Below, piece by piece: positions 1 through 8,378 of a DNA stretch of 64,000 nucleotides. The position numbers and the translations under genes are program-made. This DNA is from Aquincola tertiaricarbonis (GTDB taxonomy: Bacteria; Pseudomonadota; Gammaproteobacteria; Burkholderiales; Burkholderiaceae_C): the NCBI RefSeq assembly GCF_000969605.1, contig NZ_JZUE01000010.1, positions 169,473 to 233,472 on the forward strand, read 5' to 3'. The notes below the pieces were generated by a model. It searched no databases, was not told the origin of the DNA, and was given only the letters and a program-made list of their open reading frames with translations. Position 1 is the first letter of the stretch. Each line of letters starts with the position of its first letter.

Positions 1-363
1 TCCGAGGTACGCAGCCTGGCGCAGCGCTCCGGCGAGGCCGCACGCGAGATCCGCGGGCTGATCGGCAGCAGCGTGGAGCGGGTGGACACCGGCAGCCGCC
101 TGGTGGGCGACGCCGGCCGCACGATGCAGGAGATCGTGGCCAGCGTGCAGCGCGTGGCCGACATCGTGGGCGAGATCACCGCCTCGGCCAGCGAGCAGAG
201 CCAGGGCATCGGCGAAGTTGGCCAGGCCGTCAGCCAGCTCGACCACATGACCCAGCAGAACGCGGCGCTGGTGGAGCAATCCGCCGCCGCCGCCGAAAGC
301 CTCAAGGCGCAGGCGGTGAGCCTGTCCGGCGCCGTGGCCCGTTTCCGCGTGGTGGCCGGCTGA
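1..363 (+). CDS. Methyl-accepting chemotaxis protein, C-terminal part (5' end outside window)
   Basis: This is the cytoplasmic signalling end of a chemoreceptor that couples through CheW to CheA. The reading frame is open from base 1 and stops at TGA 361-363, giving 120 visible residues. It begins inside the conserved hairpin tip ([10 protein letters not shown], then [10 protein letters not shown]) and continues down the return coiled coil, with Q/E-rich methylation-type heptads near [11 protein letters not shown]. No CheR-docking pentapeptide is present at the end (FRVVAG). The last ~110 residues are close to identical to the next gene, so the two are tandem paralogues. The sensor half lies upstream of the window and its ligand cannot be judged. 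Confidence 0.93.
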   Translation, partial: SEVRSLAQRSGEAAREIRGLIGSSVERVDTGSRLVGDAGRTMQEIVASVQRVADIVGEITASASEQSQGIGEVGQAVSQLDHMTQQNAALVEQSAAAAESLKAQAVSLSGAVARFRVVAG

Positions 364-416
364 TCGCCCGACCCCGCATCCCGTTCCTTTGGAATCCGCA
401 GTGGAGTGATGACCCG

Positions 417-1964
417 ATGAAGTTCGAGAACCTGCGCCTGTCAGGCAAGTTGTGGGGCGTGATGGTGGCGCTGCAGGTGGTGATGGTGGGCGGCGCCGGC
501 GTGGCGCTGCAGCAGGCCACCGCCATCAGCGACCAGGCCCTGGCCGACCAGGCGAGCAGCCATGCGCTGGTGGAGCAGGCCACGCTCTGGAAAGGCCTGA
601 CCGAGACCGCCGTGGCCCGCAGCATGGCCGCCGTGGTGAGCACCGACCCCGCGGTGGGCGAGCTGTTCAAGGAGAACGTGGCCAAGGACGCGCCCTTCAT
701 CACCAAGCTGCGCGAGCAGCTGATGAAGAAGGCGCAGACGCCCGAGGACAAGAAGCTGGCCCCGGTGATCGCCGCCAACGGCAAGGCCGTGCTGGCCACC
801 AGCGCCAAGGCCAAGGAAGCCGGCGCCAGCGGCGACCGCGCGAAGATGGACAGCATCCTCAAGGGCGAGTACCAGCCCGCGGTGGCGGCCTACCTGGCCA
901 GTATCGACGAGTTCGGCCAGCTGCAGCGCCGCAAGGCCGAGCAGGCCGCGGCCGACGCCACCAGCGCGCGCAGCCGCGTCATCACCATCGCCGCCGGCCT
1001 GGGCCTGCTGGTGCTGGTGCTGGGCGCAGCCGCCACGGCCATGCTGGTGCGCTCCATCCAGCGTCCGCTGGACGAGGCGGTGCAGACAGCCAATGCCATC
1101 GCCGAAGGCGACCTGACCCGCCGCATCGACACCAGCCGCGGCGACGAGATCGGCGCGCTGATGCGGGCGTTGCGCCACATGAACGATGCGCTGGCCGGCA
1201 TGGTGGGCAGCGTGCGCCAGTCCACCGACAGCATCCACCATGCGTCGTCGGAGATCGCCACCGGCAATGCCGACCTGTCGATGCGCACCGAGCAGACGGC
1301 CAGCAACCTGCAGCAGACGGCCAGCAGCATGGAGCAGCTGACGGGCACGGTGCGCCAGAGTGCCGATGCCGCCAGCACCGCCAACCAGCTGGCGCATTCG
1401 GCGGCCCAGGTGGCCCAGCGCGGCGGCGACGTGGTGACCCAGGTGGTGGCCACGATGGGCGACATCCAGACCAGCTCGCAGAAGATCGCCGACATCATCG
1501 GCACCATCGACGGCATCGCCTTCCAGACCAACATCCTGGCGCTGAATGCGGCGGTGGAAGCCGCCCGCGCGGGCGAACAGGGCCGCGGCTTCGCGGTGGT
1601 GGCCGGCGAGGTGCGCAGCCTGGCCCAGCGCAGCGCCGAAGCCGCCAAGGAGATCAAGAGCCTGATCGGCGCCAGCGTGGACCGCGTGGAATCGGGCACC
1701 CGCCTGGTGGGCGATGCCGGCCGCACGATGAACGAGATCGTGGCCAGCGTGCAGCGCGTGAGCGACATCATCGGCGAGATCACCGCCTCGGCCGCCGAGC
1801 AGAGCATGGGCATCGGCGAGGTGAACACCGCCGTCACCCAGCTGGACCAGATGACGCAGCAGAACGCGGCGCTGGTCGAGCAGTCGGCCGCCGCGGCCGA
1901 AAGCCTGAAGTCGCAGGCCGAGCAGCTGGCCGGCGCGGTGTCGCGCTTCCGCATCGCGGCCTGA
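417..1964 (+). CDS. Methyl-accepting chemotaxis protein
   Basis: A complete 515-residue chemoreceptor of usual length. A first membrane helix is at about residues 11-31 ([15 protein letters not shown]) and a second at about 190-213 ([16 protein letters not shown]). They flank a ~160-residue periplasmic domain of four-helix-bundle type. A HAMP linker follows ([22 protein letters not shown]), then the long cytoplasmic coiled coil with the conserved tip [20 protein letters not shown] near residues 385-405. It would sense a periplasmic cue and modulate CheA through CheW. It starts 53 bases after the preceding receptor gene. There is no C-terminal CheR/CheB tether. Ligand unknown. Confidence 0.96.
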   Translation: MKFENLRLSGKLWGVMVALQVVMVGGAGVALQQATAISDQALADQASSHALVEQATLWKGLTETAVARSMAAVVSTDPAVGELFKENVAKDAPFITKLREQLMKKAQTPEDKKLAPVIAANGKAVLATSAKAKEAGASGDRAKMDSILKGEYQPAVAAYLASIDEFGQLQRRKAEQAAADATSARSRVITIAAGLGLLVLVLGAAATAMLVRSIQRPLDEAVQTANAIAEGDLTRRIDTSRGDEIGALMRALRHMNDALAGMVGSVRQSTDSIHHASSEIATGNADLSMRTEQTASNLQQTASSMEQLTGTVRQSADAASTANQLAHSAAQVAQRGGDVVTQVVATMGDIQTSSQKIADIIGTIDGIAFQTNILALNAAVEAARAGEQGRGFAVVAGEVRSLAQRSAEAAKEIKSLIGASVDRVESGTRLVGDAGRTMNEIVASVQRVSDIIGEITASAAEQSMGIGEVNTAVTQLDQMTQQNAALVEQSAAAAESLKSQAEQLAGAVSRFRIAA

Positions 1965-2000
1965 GCAGGGCCCCCAGGCGCGCGGCGCTGTGACGCGAAC

Positions 2001-2777
2001 TCAGGCGGCCGGCAGGCCCAGCTCCACCACCACCGGTGCGTGGTCGCTGGGCCGTTCGTTCTTGCGCGGCAGCTTGTCGATGGTGCAGGCGGTGACGCGA
2101 GGCTTGAGTGCCGGGCTCACCAGGATGTGGTCGATGCGCAGGCCCTGGTTCTTGCGGAAGGCCAGGCCGCGGTAGTCCCACCAGCTCCAGCTCTTGGGCG
2201 GCTGGTCGAACAGCCGGAAGGCATCGACCAGGCCCATGTCCAGCAGGGCGCGGAAGTGCGCCCGCTCTTCCGGCGTGCAGTGGATCTGCCCGGCCCAGGC
2301 CAGCGGATCGTGCACGTCGCAGTCTTCCGGCGCGATGTTGAAGTCGCCCATCAGCACCAGTTGCGGATGGGCCGCCAGCTCGCTGGCCAGCCACGCGCGC
2401 AGGCCGTCGAGCCAGCGCATCTTGTAGGCGAACTTGTCGCTGGCCGGCGCCTGCCCGTTCGGGAAGTAGGCGCCGATCACCCGCACCCCGGCCACCGTGC
2501 CGGCGATGACGCGGGCCTGCTCGTCCTCCACGCCCACGATGTTCCTGGCGATGGCGTCGGCCGGCGTGCGCGACAGCAGCGCCACGCCGTTGTAGGTCTT
2601 CTGGCCGAACCACTGCGGGTGGTAACCCGCGGCGCTCAGCGCCTCATGCGGGAACTTGTCGTCGGTCAGCTTGGTTTCCTGCAGCACCATGGCATCGGGC
2701 TGGTGCAGGGCCAGCCAGTCCAGCAGCTGCGGCAGCCGCACGGCAAGGGAGTTCACGTTCCAGGTGGCGAGTTTCAA
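2001..2777 (-). CDS. xthA: Exodeoxyribonuclease III
   Basis: Endonuclease/exonuclease/phosphatase fold enzyme that cuts at abasic sites and degrades 3' ends in base-excision repair. The start LKLATWNVNSLAVR, the metal-binding glutamate in LQETKL, the GDFNIAPEDCDVHDP loop, the WDYRG segment and the terminal PSDHAPVVVEL (catalytic Asp-His) are all present. The open frame runs upstream to 2858, but the family starts right at this motif. I therefore choose the TTG at 2777 (258 residues), since the 27 extra residues upstream look non-coding. An N-terminal extension cannot be excluded. It converges with the chemoreceptor gene, with 36 bases between the stops. Confidence 0.93.
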   Translation of the reverse strand: MKLATWNVNSLAVRLPQLLDWLALHQPDAMVLQETKLTDDKFPHEALSAAGYHPQWFGQKTYNGVALLSRTPADAIARNIVGVEDEQARVIAGTVAGVRVIGAYFPNGQAPASDKFAYKMRWLDGLRAWLASELAAHPQLVLMGDFNIAPEDCDVHDPLAWAGQIHCTPEERAHFRALLDMGLVDAFRLFDQPPKSWSWWDYRGLAFRKNQGLRIDHILVSPALKPRVTACTIDKLPRKNERPSDHAPVVVELGLPAA

Positions 2778-3048
2778 GGCCGTCCTAACCGATTGGATTT
2801 GAAAGGGGCGCGTGCGCCAGGCGGGTCGAGGCTGCCCCGCCACTTCTTGCGCGTGCACGCTTCAGGTCGGTGCGTCGCGCGGTGTTCTTGGCATCCTACA
2901 AGCTGAGCTCCTGCATCCTGACGCAGGCCGCGCTGCGCCGGGCTGACCGTGATGCAAGTTAGGGGGGCTCGAACACGACGGATCCCAGGCCCGGCACGGA
3001 GGCCATGAGCTGTGCTACGGTGACTTCGAGCAGGAGGGCACTTGCACC

Positions 3049-4305
3049 ATGAGACAGCTTCATGCACTCGGCCTCACCGTCATCATGGTCGCAACGCCGG
3101 GCTTCGCATCGTCGACGCCACAGGATGTCTTTCTCGACAAGGTGTTCGACTATCGCTGGGAAAGGGCAACGGGCTCGGTGAGGGAGCTTCCATTCAGCTT
3201 TGCGCCAGCCGCCGATCTCGACATTTCCTCGATTGTGGCTTCGAACGTTGCGATGACCGGACGCTTTGGTGGTGCACTGAGTCGCATGGATGGCGGCGTG
3301 AACGACATCAACGTTCCGGCGACTCTGCTCGTGCAGCTCACGCAGCAGCCCTTTGGAACGCAGCTCCGGCTGAGAGATGAGCAGCGGAAGGTGCTTGGCA
3401 CGAACCCCGTGGATCTGGAGCTTGGTGTCGCAGGCACCAGGACGTTCACCCCGCGGCTCGGCAGCTATGAACTGCTCACGGTGATGGGCGGCCTGCCGGA
3501 GTCCAGCGTCAAGGCCACCGGCGATCTGCGCGTTGCGTTGCGCAACACGCTGTCGGTTCAGGCGCCCGCCTCGCAGACAACCCCGCGCTCGGGTCTGCTG
3601 CAGCGCCTGGACAACTGGCGCGATGGCTTGCAGGACCGCCTGTTCTTCTTCAACAGCGACTCGAATGAGCGGCCGACCCTGACGCCAGGCTATCTCGACA
3701 GACGGACCGACGCGACCGACCTGCTGCGCAACGATTGGCAGTCGAACGCGGCGCCGACCCTTGGCGACCTCGGCATATGGCTGCAAACGGCTTCGCCGGC
3801 TTCGATAGCCCACTCGCTGCCGGGCACCTCCGCGCCGATTCGTCTCGAGTTCGACCTCTCGATCCTTGAGCCGAACACGACGTTCCGTGTGCTGCTTGGT
3901 GGATTCACTGTCTACCGAACCGAATCCTTTGCAAGCGCCGTGAGCCTGCGGCACATCGATCTCACGCTGCAGCCTGTCGACGCCACCGAGATCACCTTCC
4001 TGGTCGATTCGGGCGTCGCAGGGAGTTCCGCCGTCGTCTCGAACATCAGCGTCGGCGACATCCGGCTGGAGCAGGGCGAATGGGCCACGCGAGACCACGG
4101 TGCTGCCACGTGGGTCTACTCGGTGACAAGCGCGCAGATCGACACGATCAACGCGCTGACAGCGGTGCCCGAGCCCGCATCGGTCGTCATGATGCTGAGC
4201 GGCCTCGCTCTTATCGGGGCAATGGCAGGTCGCCGCGCCACATGGCCGCCGGCCGGCTGGGGTGGCCTGCCAAGCAGCCAGGTCAGACGCGGACGCCCTG
4301 ATTGA
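3049..4305 (+). CDS. PEP-CTERM exported protein with unusual tail
   Basis: A 418-residue secreted protein. An N-terminal signal peptide (MRQLHALGLTVIMVATPGFA) is followed by a beta-rich body of no family I recognise. Near the end is the exosortase sorting signal: VPEPAS, a hydrophobic helix (VVMMLSGLALIGAMA) and GRR. Exosortase systems cut at PEP and move such proteins to the surface or matrix. Normally the protein ends a few residues after the basic patch. Here about 22 more residues follow (ATWPPAGWGG onward), so the stop may have been lost or shifted. The gene is visibly lower in GC than its neighbours (57-60 % in sampled stretches), which suggests transfer. No exosortase gene is in the window. 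Confidence 0.8.
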   Translation: MRQLHALGLTVIMVATPGFASSTPQDVFLDKVFDYRWERATGSVRELPFSFAPAADLDISSIVASNVAMTGRFGGALSRMDGGVNDINVPATLLVQLTQQPFGTQLRLRDEQRKVLGTNPVDLELGVAGTRTFTPRLGSYELLTVMGGLPESSVKATGDLRVALRNTLSVQAPASQTTPRSGLLQRLDNWRDGLQDRLFFFNSDSNERPTLTPGYLDRRTDATDLLRNDWQSNAAPTLGDLGIWLQTASPASIAHSLPGTSAPIRLEFDLSILEPNTTFRVLLGGFTVYRTESFASAVSLRHIDLTLQPVDATEITFLVDSGVAGSSAVVSNISVGDIRLEQGEWATRDHGAATWVYSVTSAQIDTINALTAVPEPASVVMMLSGLALIGAMAGRRATWPPAGWGGLPSSQVRRGRPD

Positions 4306-4535
4306 GCCCATGACTTTGGCGGGAGGCGCAGGAGAGCCCTCTTCGCCAGCACGAACCTGGACGGTCAGCTCTGCCAACGTGGCACGGAGCAGTTCGTGCC
4401 CGTGGGCATGACCGCCGACACCTGGCGACTGCCAACGTAGGGGTACCGCCGGCACATCCGGCGACATGACACTCGGCGCTGGATCGAGCGCCCGCCGTGG
4501 TCACTGGCGGCTGCTCCAGGCGTGGGAGGCGACGG

Positions 4536-5437
4536 ATGCCATCAGGAGCGATCTGCAAGTGGGTGGTGTTTGTGTTGATGGCCGTCTCGACGCTCCCGAC
4601 GCGTGGGGCACCTGCTGCAAAGACGGCAGCCACACGGCAGGCGGCCGCCGCGAGCGTGCCAGTGCCGGCGACGGCGGAGGACATCACCCTCGACATCGAA
4701 GTGCAGACCTCGCGAGCCAATCCGGTCGTCGGCTCCGACCTCGGCATCACCGCGGTGTTCAAGAACACCTCGAAGCGTGCCAAATCGGCCCCGCGCGTGC
4801 GCCTGCCTACACCCTTGCCGAGGTGGCCGACTCCGCCTGGACGCAGATCATGATGGAAATGCGCTACCTGTTCTTCTCGCCCGGGGACTACAAGATCCTC
4901 GTGCAGGCCAAGGTGGGCGCCAACGAGCTGCCCACCGAGCCGGGCTACTACACCTTCTCCCAGGTGGCCACCATCAAGGCCGGCGCGCCCCAGTTCGTGA
5001 TCATCTTCGGGGCCATGATCGGCGGGCTCGCCTGTTGGCTGCTGTTTCCAGGTCAAGACCGAGCCATTCCACGCGATGGCTCCTGGGGGGCGAGCTTGTG
5101 GAAGGTCAGCGCGAACGCTTCTGCCATTCTCGGTGTCTTCCTGTATGCCGCCATCATCACCATCCTGATGGCGCGCCTGTCCGAGTCCCAGTTCCTGGTG
5201 AAGATCAGCGTCACCGACTTCTGGGGCGCAGTCGTGGTGGGCTTCACCGCCCAGTACGTCGGCAAGGCGGCGCTGGACAAGTACCTGCCGGGCCGTGGCG
5301 GCGAAGAGCGCAAGCCTGCTGCTGCGATGGTTCAGCAGATCCTGGACGATTCCCCCGGGACCGCGGCGGCTTCACCCAACCACCGACCCGGCATCCTGAA
5401 GCGGATTGCAAGCCACCTGACCCACAAGCAAACCTAG
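4536..5437 (+). pseudogene. Frameshifted exported membrane protein
   Basis: Two reading frames carry the two halves of one protein. From ATG 4536 a signal peptide (CKWVVFVLMAVSTLPTRGAPA) and a mature start (DITLDIEVQTSRANPVVGSD, then LGITAVFKNTSKRA) are read in one frame. From about 4800 to TAG 5437 a second frame reads YTLAEVADSAWTQIM, then LFFSPGDYKILVQAKVGANE, and two or three membrane helices (FVIIFGAMIGGLACWLLF; ILGVFLYAAIITILMA). The frames must change between about 4785 and 4812, and a small deletion is possible because the join falls inside a beta domain. I do not recognise the family. Read as intact, the downstream frame alone would start with low-complexity out-of-frame residues. 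Confidence 0.65.
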
Positions 5438-5453
5438 GCGGCCCGGCGGAGCT

Positions 5454-5472
5454 ACCCGGAATCTCCCCGGGT
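5454..5472 (+). terminator. Possible weak terminator hairpin
   Basis: Inverted repeat ACCCGG (5454-5459) and CCGGGT (5467-5472) with a 7-base loop, 16 bases after the stop of the frameshifted gene, followed by a short pyrimidine stretch (CCAGTCCTTTC) rather than a true T run. It is weak evidence for termination. Confidence 0.3.
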
Positions 5473-5539
5473 CCAGTCCTTTCACGCCGCTGTCAGGGTC
5501 ACAGCGCACACCTGAAAAGCCTGATGACAAGGCCCAGCC

Positions 5540-5566
5540 TGTCGAAATCGCATCGATCCGGGTGTC
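5540..5566 (+). promoter_or_regulatory. Candidate ECF42 promoter element
   Basis: TGTCGA at 5540-5545 matches the -35 motif reported for ECF42 sigma factors. A TGTC at 5563-5566, 17 bases further on, is a one-mismatch fit to a CGTC-like -10. It lies 137 bases upstream of the DGPF gene, which is the normal position for ECF42 autoregulation. The match rests on short motifs only; a second, poorer copy (GGTCGA at 5629) also exists in this 239-base gap. Confidence 0.35.
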
Positions 5567-5676
5567 ATCCGGGTAGCAGCGTTCCGGTGAACTGGGCGGC
5601 GCAGACAGCCGCACGTCGCCAGCTGCTCGGTCGACATCCATTCTTCCTCGATACCGCACCACGACAGGACCCCACC

Positions 5677-6036
5677 ATGCACTACATGCTTCTGCTCAAC
5701 GAACCCGCGAGTGAATTCGCCAAGCGCGACGACCCCGCGCAGGCTGGCGCCTACTGGGGCGGCTGGAATGCCTTCATCGGCGCCATGGCGCAGGCCGGCG
5801 TCATCGTCAAGGGCGATGGTCTGCACGGGCCGCACACGGCCACGACGGTGCGCATCCGCGATGGCAAGCGCGTGGTCCAGGACGGTCCGTTCGCTGACAC
5901 CAAGGAGCAACTGGGCGGCTACTTCGTGATCGACGTGCCGGATCTGGACACCGCGCTGGCCTGGGCGGCCCGGGCGCCCTCGGCTTCGACCGCCTCGGTC
6001 GAAGTGCGGCCGGTGATGCCGCCCCCGGCGCCCTGA
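5677..6036 (+). CDS. DGPF/YCII-family protein
   Basis: A 119-residue YCII-related protein. It has the family start MHYMLLLNEP, the defining DGPF motif (VVQDGPFADTKEQLGGYFVI) and the end SVEVRPVMPPP. The family has a dimeric alpha-beta barrel fold with no proven reaction. Genes of this type sit next to ECF42 sigma factors as probable targets or partners. Here the sigma factor gene starts two bases after this stop, so the pair is almost certainly one transcript. ATG 5677 is chosen because upstream residues in the frame are not protein-like. The segment before VEVRPVM is slightly shorter than usual (ARAPSASTAS), which may be natural variation. Confidence 0.92.
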   Translation: MHYMLLLNEPASEFAKRDDPAQAGAYWGGWNAFIGAMAQAGVIVKGDGLHGPHTATTVRIRDGKRVVQDGPFADTKEQLGGYFVIDVPDLDTALAWAARAPSASTASVEVRPVMPPPAP

Positions 6037-6038
6037 GC

Positions 6039-7256
6039 ATGGACGACCCGCGTCGGGCCGCGGAAAAGGCGGCCCGGGCTTCCTACGGTCGCCTGCTGTC
6101 GATCCTGGCGGCGCGCTCGCGCGACATCGCGTCGTCTGAAGATGCACTGGCCGAAGCCTTCCTGGCCGCCTTGCGCAGCTGGCCGTCGGCGGGCGTGCCG
6201 CGCAATCCCGAGGCATGGCTGCTCACTGCCGCGCGCAACAGCGCCAGGAACACGGCCCGTCACCGGGCGGTGGTCGACGCGTCGGTGGCGGACCTGCTGC
6301 TGCTTCACGACGAAGCCGCACCCGAGCAGCCGGACATCCCCGACGACCGGCTGAAGTTGCTGTTCGTGTGCGCCCACCCGGCCATCGAGGAAGCCGCGCG
6401 CGCACCGCTGATGCTGCAGACCGTGCTCGGCCTGGATGCGGCACAGATTGCGGCGGCCTTCCTGGTGGCCCCGGCGACCATGGGGCAGCGCCTGGTGCGC
6501 GCCAAGGCCAGGATCAAGGACACGGGCCTGCGCTTCGAACTGCCTGCGGCCGAGGACATGTCCTCCCGGCTGTCCGACGTGCTCGACGCCATCTATGCGG
6601 CCTACGGCACGGCCTGGGACGCGGTGGCCGGCGCCGACACCGGGCAGCAGGACCTGGCCGATGAAGCGTTGTTCCTGAGCCGGCTGCTGGTCGCCCTGTT
6701 GCCCGACGAGCCGGAGGTGCGCGGCCTGCTGGCGCTGCTGCTGCACTGCGAAGCGCGCCGCGCCGCGCGCAGGGGGCCGGACGGCAGCTTCGTGCCCCTG
6801 AAGCTGCAGGATACCCGGCTGTGGTCGCACGAGATGATCGTGGAGGCCGAGAACGAACTGATCGCGGCATCCCGCGCCGCGGTGTTCGGCCGCTACCAAT
6901 GCGAAGCGGCGATCCAGTCGGTGCACGCACAGCGCGCCATCACCGGCCGCACTCGGCATGAGGCGCTGGCCGTCCTGTACGGGCTGCTGGCCGACCGCTG
7001 TCCGAGTACCGGGGTACTGGTGGCGCGCGCTGCAGCCCTGGTGGAAGCCGGCGCGCATCGGCAGGCCCTCGATCTGCTGCTCGGCCTGCCGCCGGCCAGC
7101 GTCTCCAGGTACCAGCCCTACTGGGTGACGTTGGCGCATGCGCGTGCGGCCGCAGGCCAGCGTAGCGAGGCGTCCGAGTCCATGCAGACCGCGATCGGGT
7201 TGACGGAGGACGCCGCCGTCCGACGCTTCCTTGCCGACTGGCGCATGACGCCTTGA
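6039..7256 (+). CDS. ECF42-type RNA polymerase sigma factor with C-terminal helical domain
   Basis: A 405-residue sigma factor, twice the length of a minimal ECF factor. Residues ~10-75 hold region 2 (SYGRLLSILAARSRDIASSE, then DALAEAFLAALRSWP and the NPEAWLLTAARN helix). Residues ~105-165 hold region 4 (LDAAQIAAAFLVAPATMGQR). A ~230-residue C-terminal part (DUF6596/TPR-like, ALLLHCEARRAARRG, AVLYGLLADRCPSTGVLVAR) follows. This long extension with an adjacent DGPF gene defines ECF42 and is needed for activity in the studied members. No anti-sigma factor gene is present, as expected for the group. The input signal is unknown. Confidence 0.93.
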   Translation: MDDPRRAAEKAARASYGRLLSILAARSRDIASSEDALAEAFLAALRSWPSAGVPRNPEAWLLTAARNSARNTARHRAVVDASVADLLLLHDEAAPEQPDIPDDRLKLLFVCAHPAIEEAARAPLMLQTVLGLDAAQIAAAFLVAPATMGQRLVRAKARIKDTGLRFELPAAEDMSSRLSDVLDAIYAAYGTAWDAVAGADTGQQDLADEALFLSRLLVALLPDEPEVRGLLALLLHCEARRAARRGPDGSFVPLKLQDTRLWSHEMIVEAENELIAASRAAVFGRYQCEAAIQSVHAQRAITGRTRHEALAVLYGLLADRCPSTGVLVARAAALVEAGAHRQALDLLLGLPPASVSRYQPYWVTLAHARAAAGQRSEASESMQTAIGLTEDAAVRRFLADWRMTP

Positions 7257-7345
7257 AGGGTTCTTGGCCGGACGGCCCCTTCCGTGTGGGTGAAGGGTGG
7301 CCGCTGAACGGATCGAAACAGGCGGTCATGCGCGCAATGTGCGCC

Positions 7346-7726
7346 TCATCGCCCGGGCGGCTCGATCAGCACCCACAGCCGCGCGATGCGGCCGTCGACG
7401 ATCTCCGCCGTGTCGAAGCCTTGCACCACGGGTGGCTGGCCCGGTTCGCCGCCGGTCCAGAGCAGGGTGGCCATGCCGTGGTGGCCCGCTGCCATGCCTT
7501 GGGCGGCGAAGCGGAAGCGGGGCCCGAACCGCTGCAGCAGTTCGCCCGCAATGCGGTGGATGTCGCCACGCCCGTGCACCGGACCGGCGGGCTCGTACAT
7601 CACGGGCGCTTCGGTGTACAGCGCTGCGACGGCATCTGCGCGCCTCGCATCGTCGCGCTCGTTGAACACACGCTCCAGGTTCGCCTGGAGCAGCGCGTCG
7701 ACATCGGTGGGTGCTTCTCTGCTCAT
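7346..7726 (-). CDS. SnoaL/NTF2-like protein
   Basis: A 126-residue cone-fold protein of the nuclear transport factor 2 superfamily, seen from LLQANLERVFNERDDARRAD, YTEAPVMYEPAGPVHGR and the end VVQGFDTAEIVDGRIARLWV. Members are small polyketide cyclase-like or isomerase-like enzymes, but no catalytic residue assignment is safe here. I use ATG 7726. A TTG at 7744 would add six residues and overlap the preceding gene by eight bases. It is the last gene of a three-gene minus-strand run with the NADP oxidoreductase and the SDR. Confidence 0.85.
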   Translation of the reverse strand: MSREAPTDVDALLQANLERVFNERDDARRADAVAALYTEAPVMYEPAGPVHGRGDIHRIAGELLQRFGPRFRFAAQGMAAGHHGMATLLWTGGEPGQPPVVQGFDTAEIVDGRIARLWVLIEPPGR

Positions 7727-7736
7727 GTCGATGGCC

Positions 7737-8351
7737 TCAGGCAAAGCGCACCAGTTCCTGCGCGGCCAGCGGCCCGCCGGGAAACTGGCTCAGGCGGCCA
7801 CCGCCGGCCAGGCTGCCGAGGTCGATGCCCGCAAAGCCCAGCGCCTGCACCAGCGTGCCCACGGCCTGCTTGGCGGCCGTGTCGTCGGCTGCCAGGAACA
7901 GCACACGCTGACCACCACGCTGCGCCGGATCGCCTGCCACGAGGGCCGGCTTCAGGTGGTTGAAGGCCTTCACCACCCGGGCGCCCGGCACCAGGCCGGC
8001 GAACACCTCGCTGGAGCTGCGACCCTGCAGTTCCACCGGCTTGAACAGCGGTGCCTCGATCGGGTTGTTGGCATCGATGACGATGCGGCCATCGAAGTCG
8101 GGCAGGCCCGCCAGGGCGGCCGGCAGCTTCGACCAGTTGACGGCCACCAGCACCATCTGCTGCGCCGCCGCTTCCTCGCGCGTGCCGGCGCGCACGCTGG
8201 GGCCGATGGCCTGCACCAGGGCCTGCAGGCTCTGCGGCCCGCGGCTGTTGGACAGCACCGCCGGGATGTCGTGCCGGGCCAGGGCGTGGGCGAAGGCGCT
8301 GCCGATCTGGCCGGCGCCGATGATGCCGATGGAGGGCAGGGTGTTGCTCAT
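7737..8351 (-). CDS. NADPH-dependent F420 reductase-like oxidoreductase
   Basis: A 204-residue Rossmann protein with the dinucleotide motif GIIGAGQIGSAFAHALARHD at the N terminus. It has the NADP-type continuation SNSRGPQSL, the VLVAVNW strand and DANNPIEAP. It belongs to the family named for archaeal NADP:F420 oxidoreductase. Members in F420-free Proteobacteria probably use other acceptors. ATG 8351 has a purine-rich site (AAGGAG) upstream. It lies 27 bases after the SDR gene and is probably co-transcribed with it. Confidence 0.88.
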   Translation of the reverse strand: MSNTLPSIGIIGAGQIGSAFAHALARHDIPAVLSNSRGPQSLQALVQAIGPSVRAGTREEAAAQQMVLVAVNWSKLPAALAGLPDFDGRIVIDANNPIEAPLFKPVELQGRSSSEVFAGLVPGARVVKAFNHLKPALVAGDPAQRGGQRVLFLAADDTAAKQAVGTLVQALGFAGIDLGSLAGGGRLSQFPGGPLAAQELVRFA

Positions 8352-8378
8352 GTTGAAGCTCCTTGGGTGGGTGGCGAT

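Noticed and set aside
2959..4467. 502-codon minus-strand frame opposite the PEP-CTERM gene
   Set aside because: No recognisable domain and biased composition. The plus-strand frame has a signal peptide and sorting signal.
7330..7360. GCGC-rich symmetric stretch near the end of the ECF42 and SnoaL genes considered as a terminator
   Set aside because: Arms are imperfect and there is no T run on either strand.
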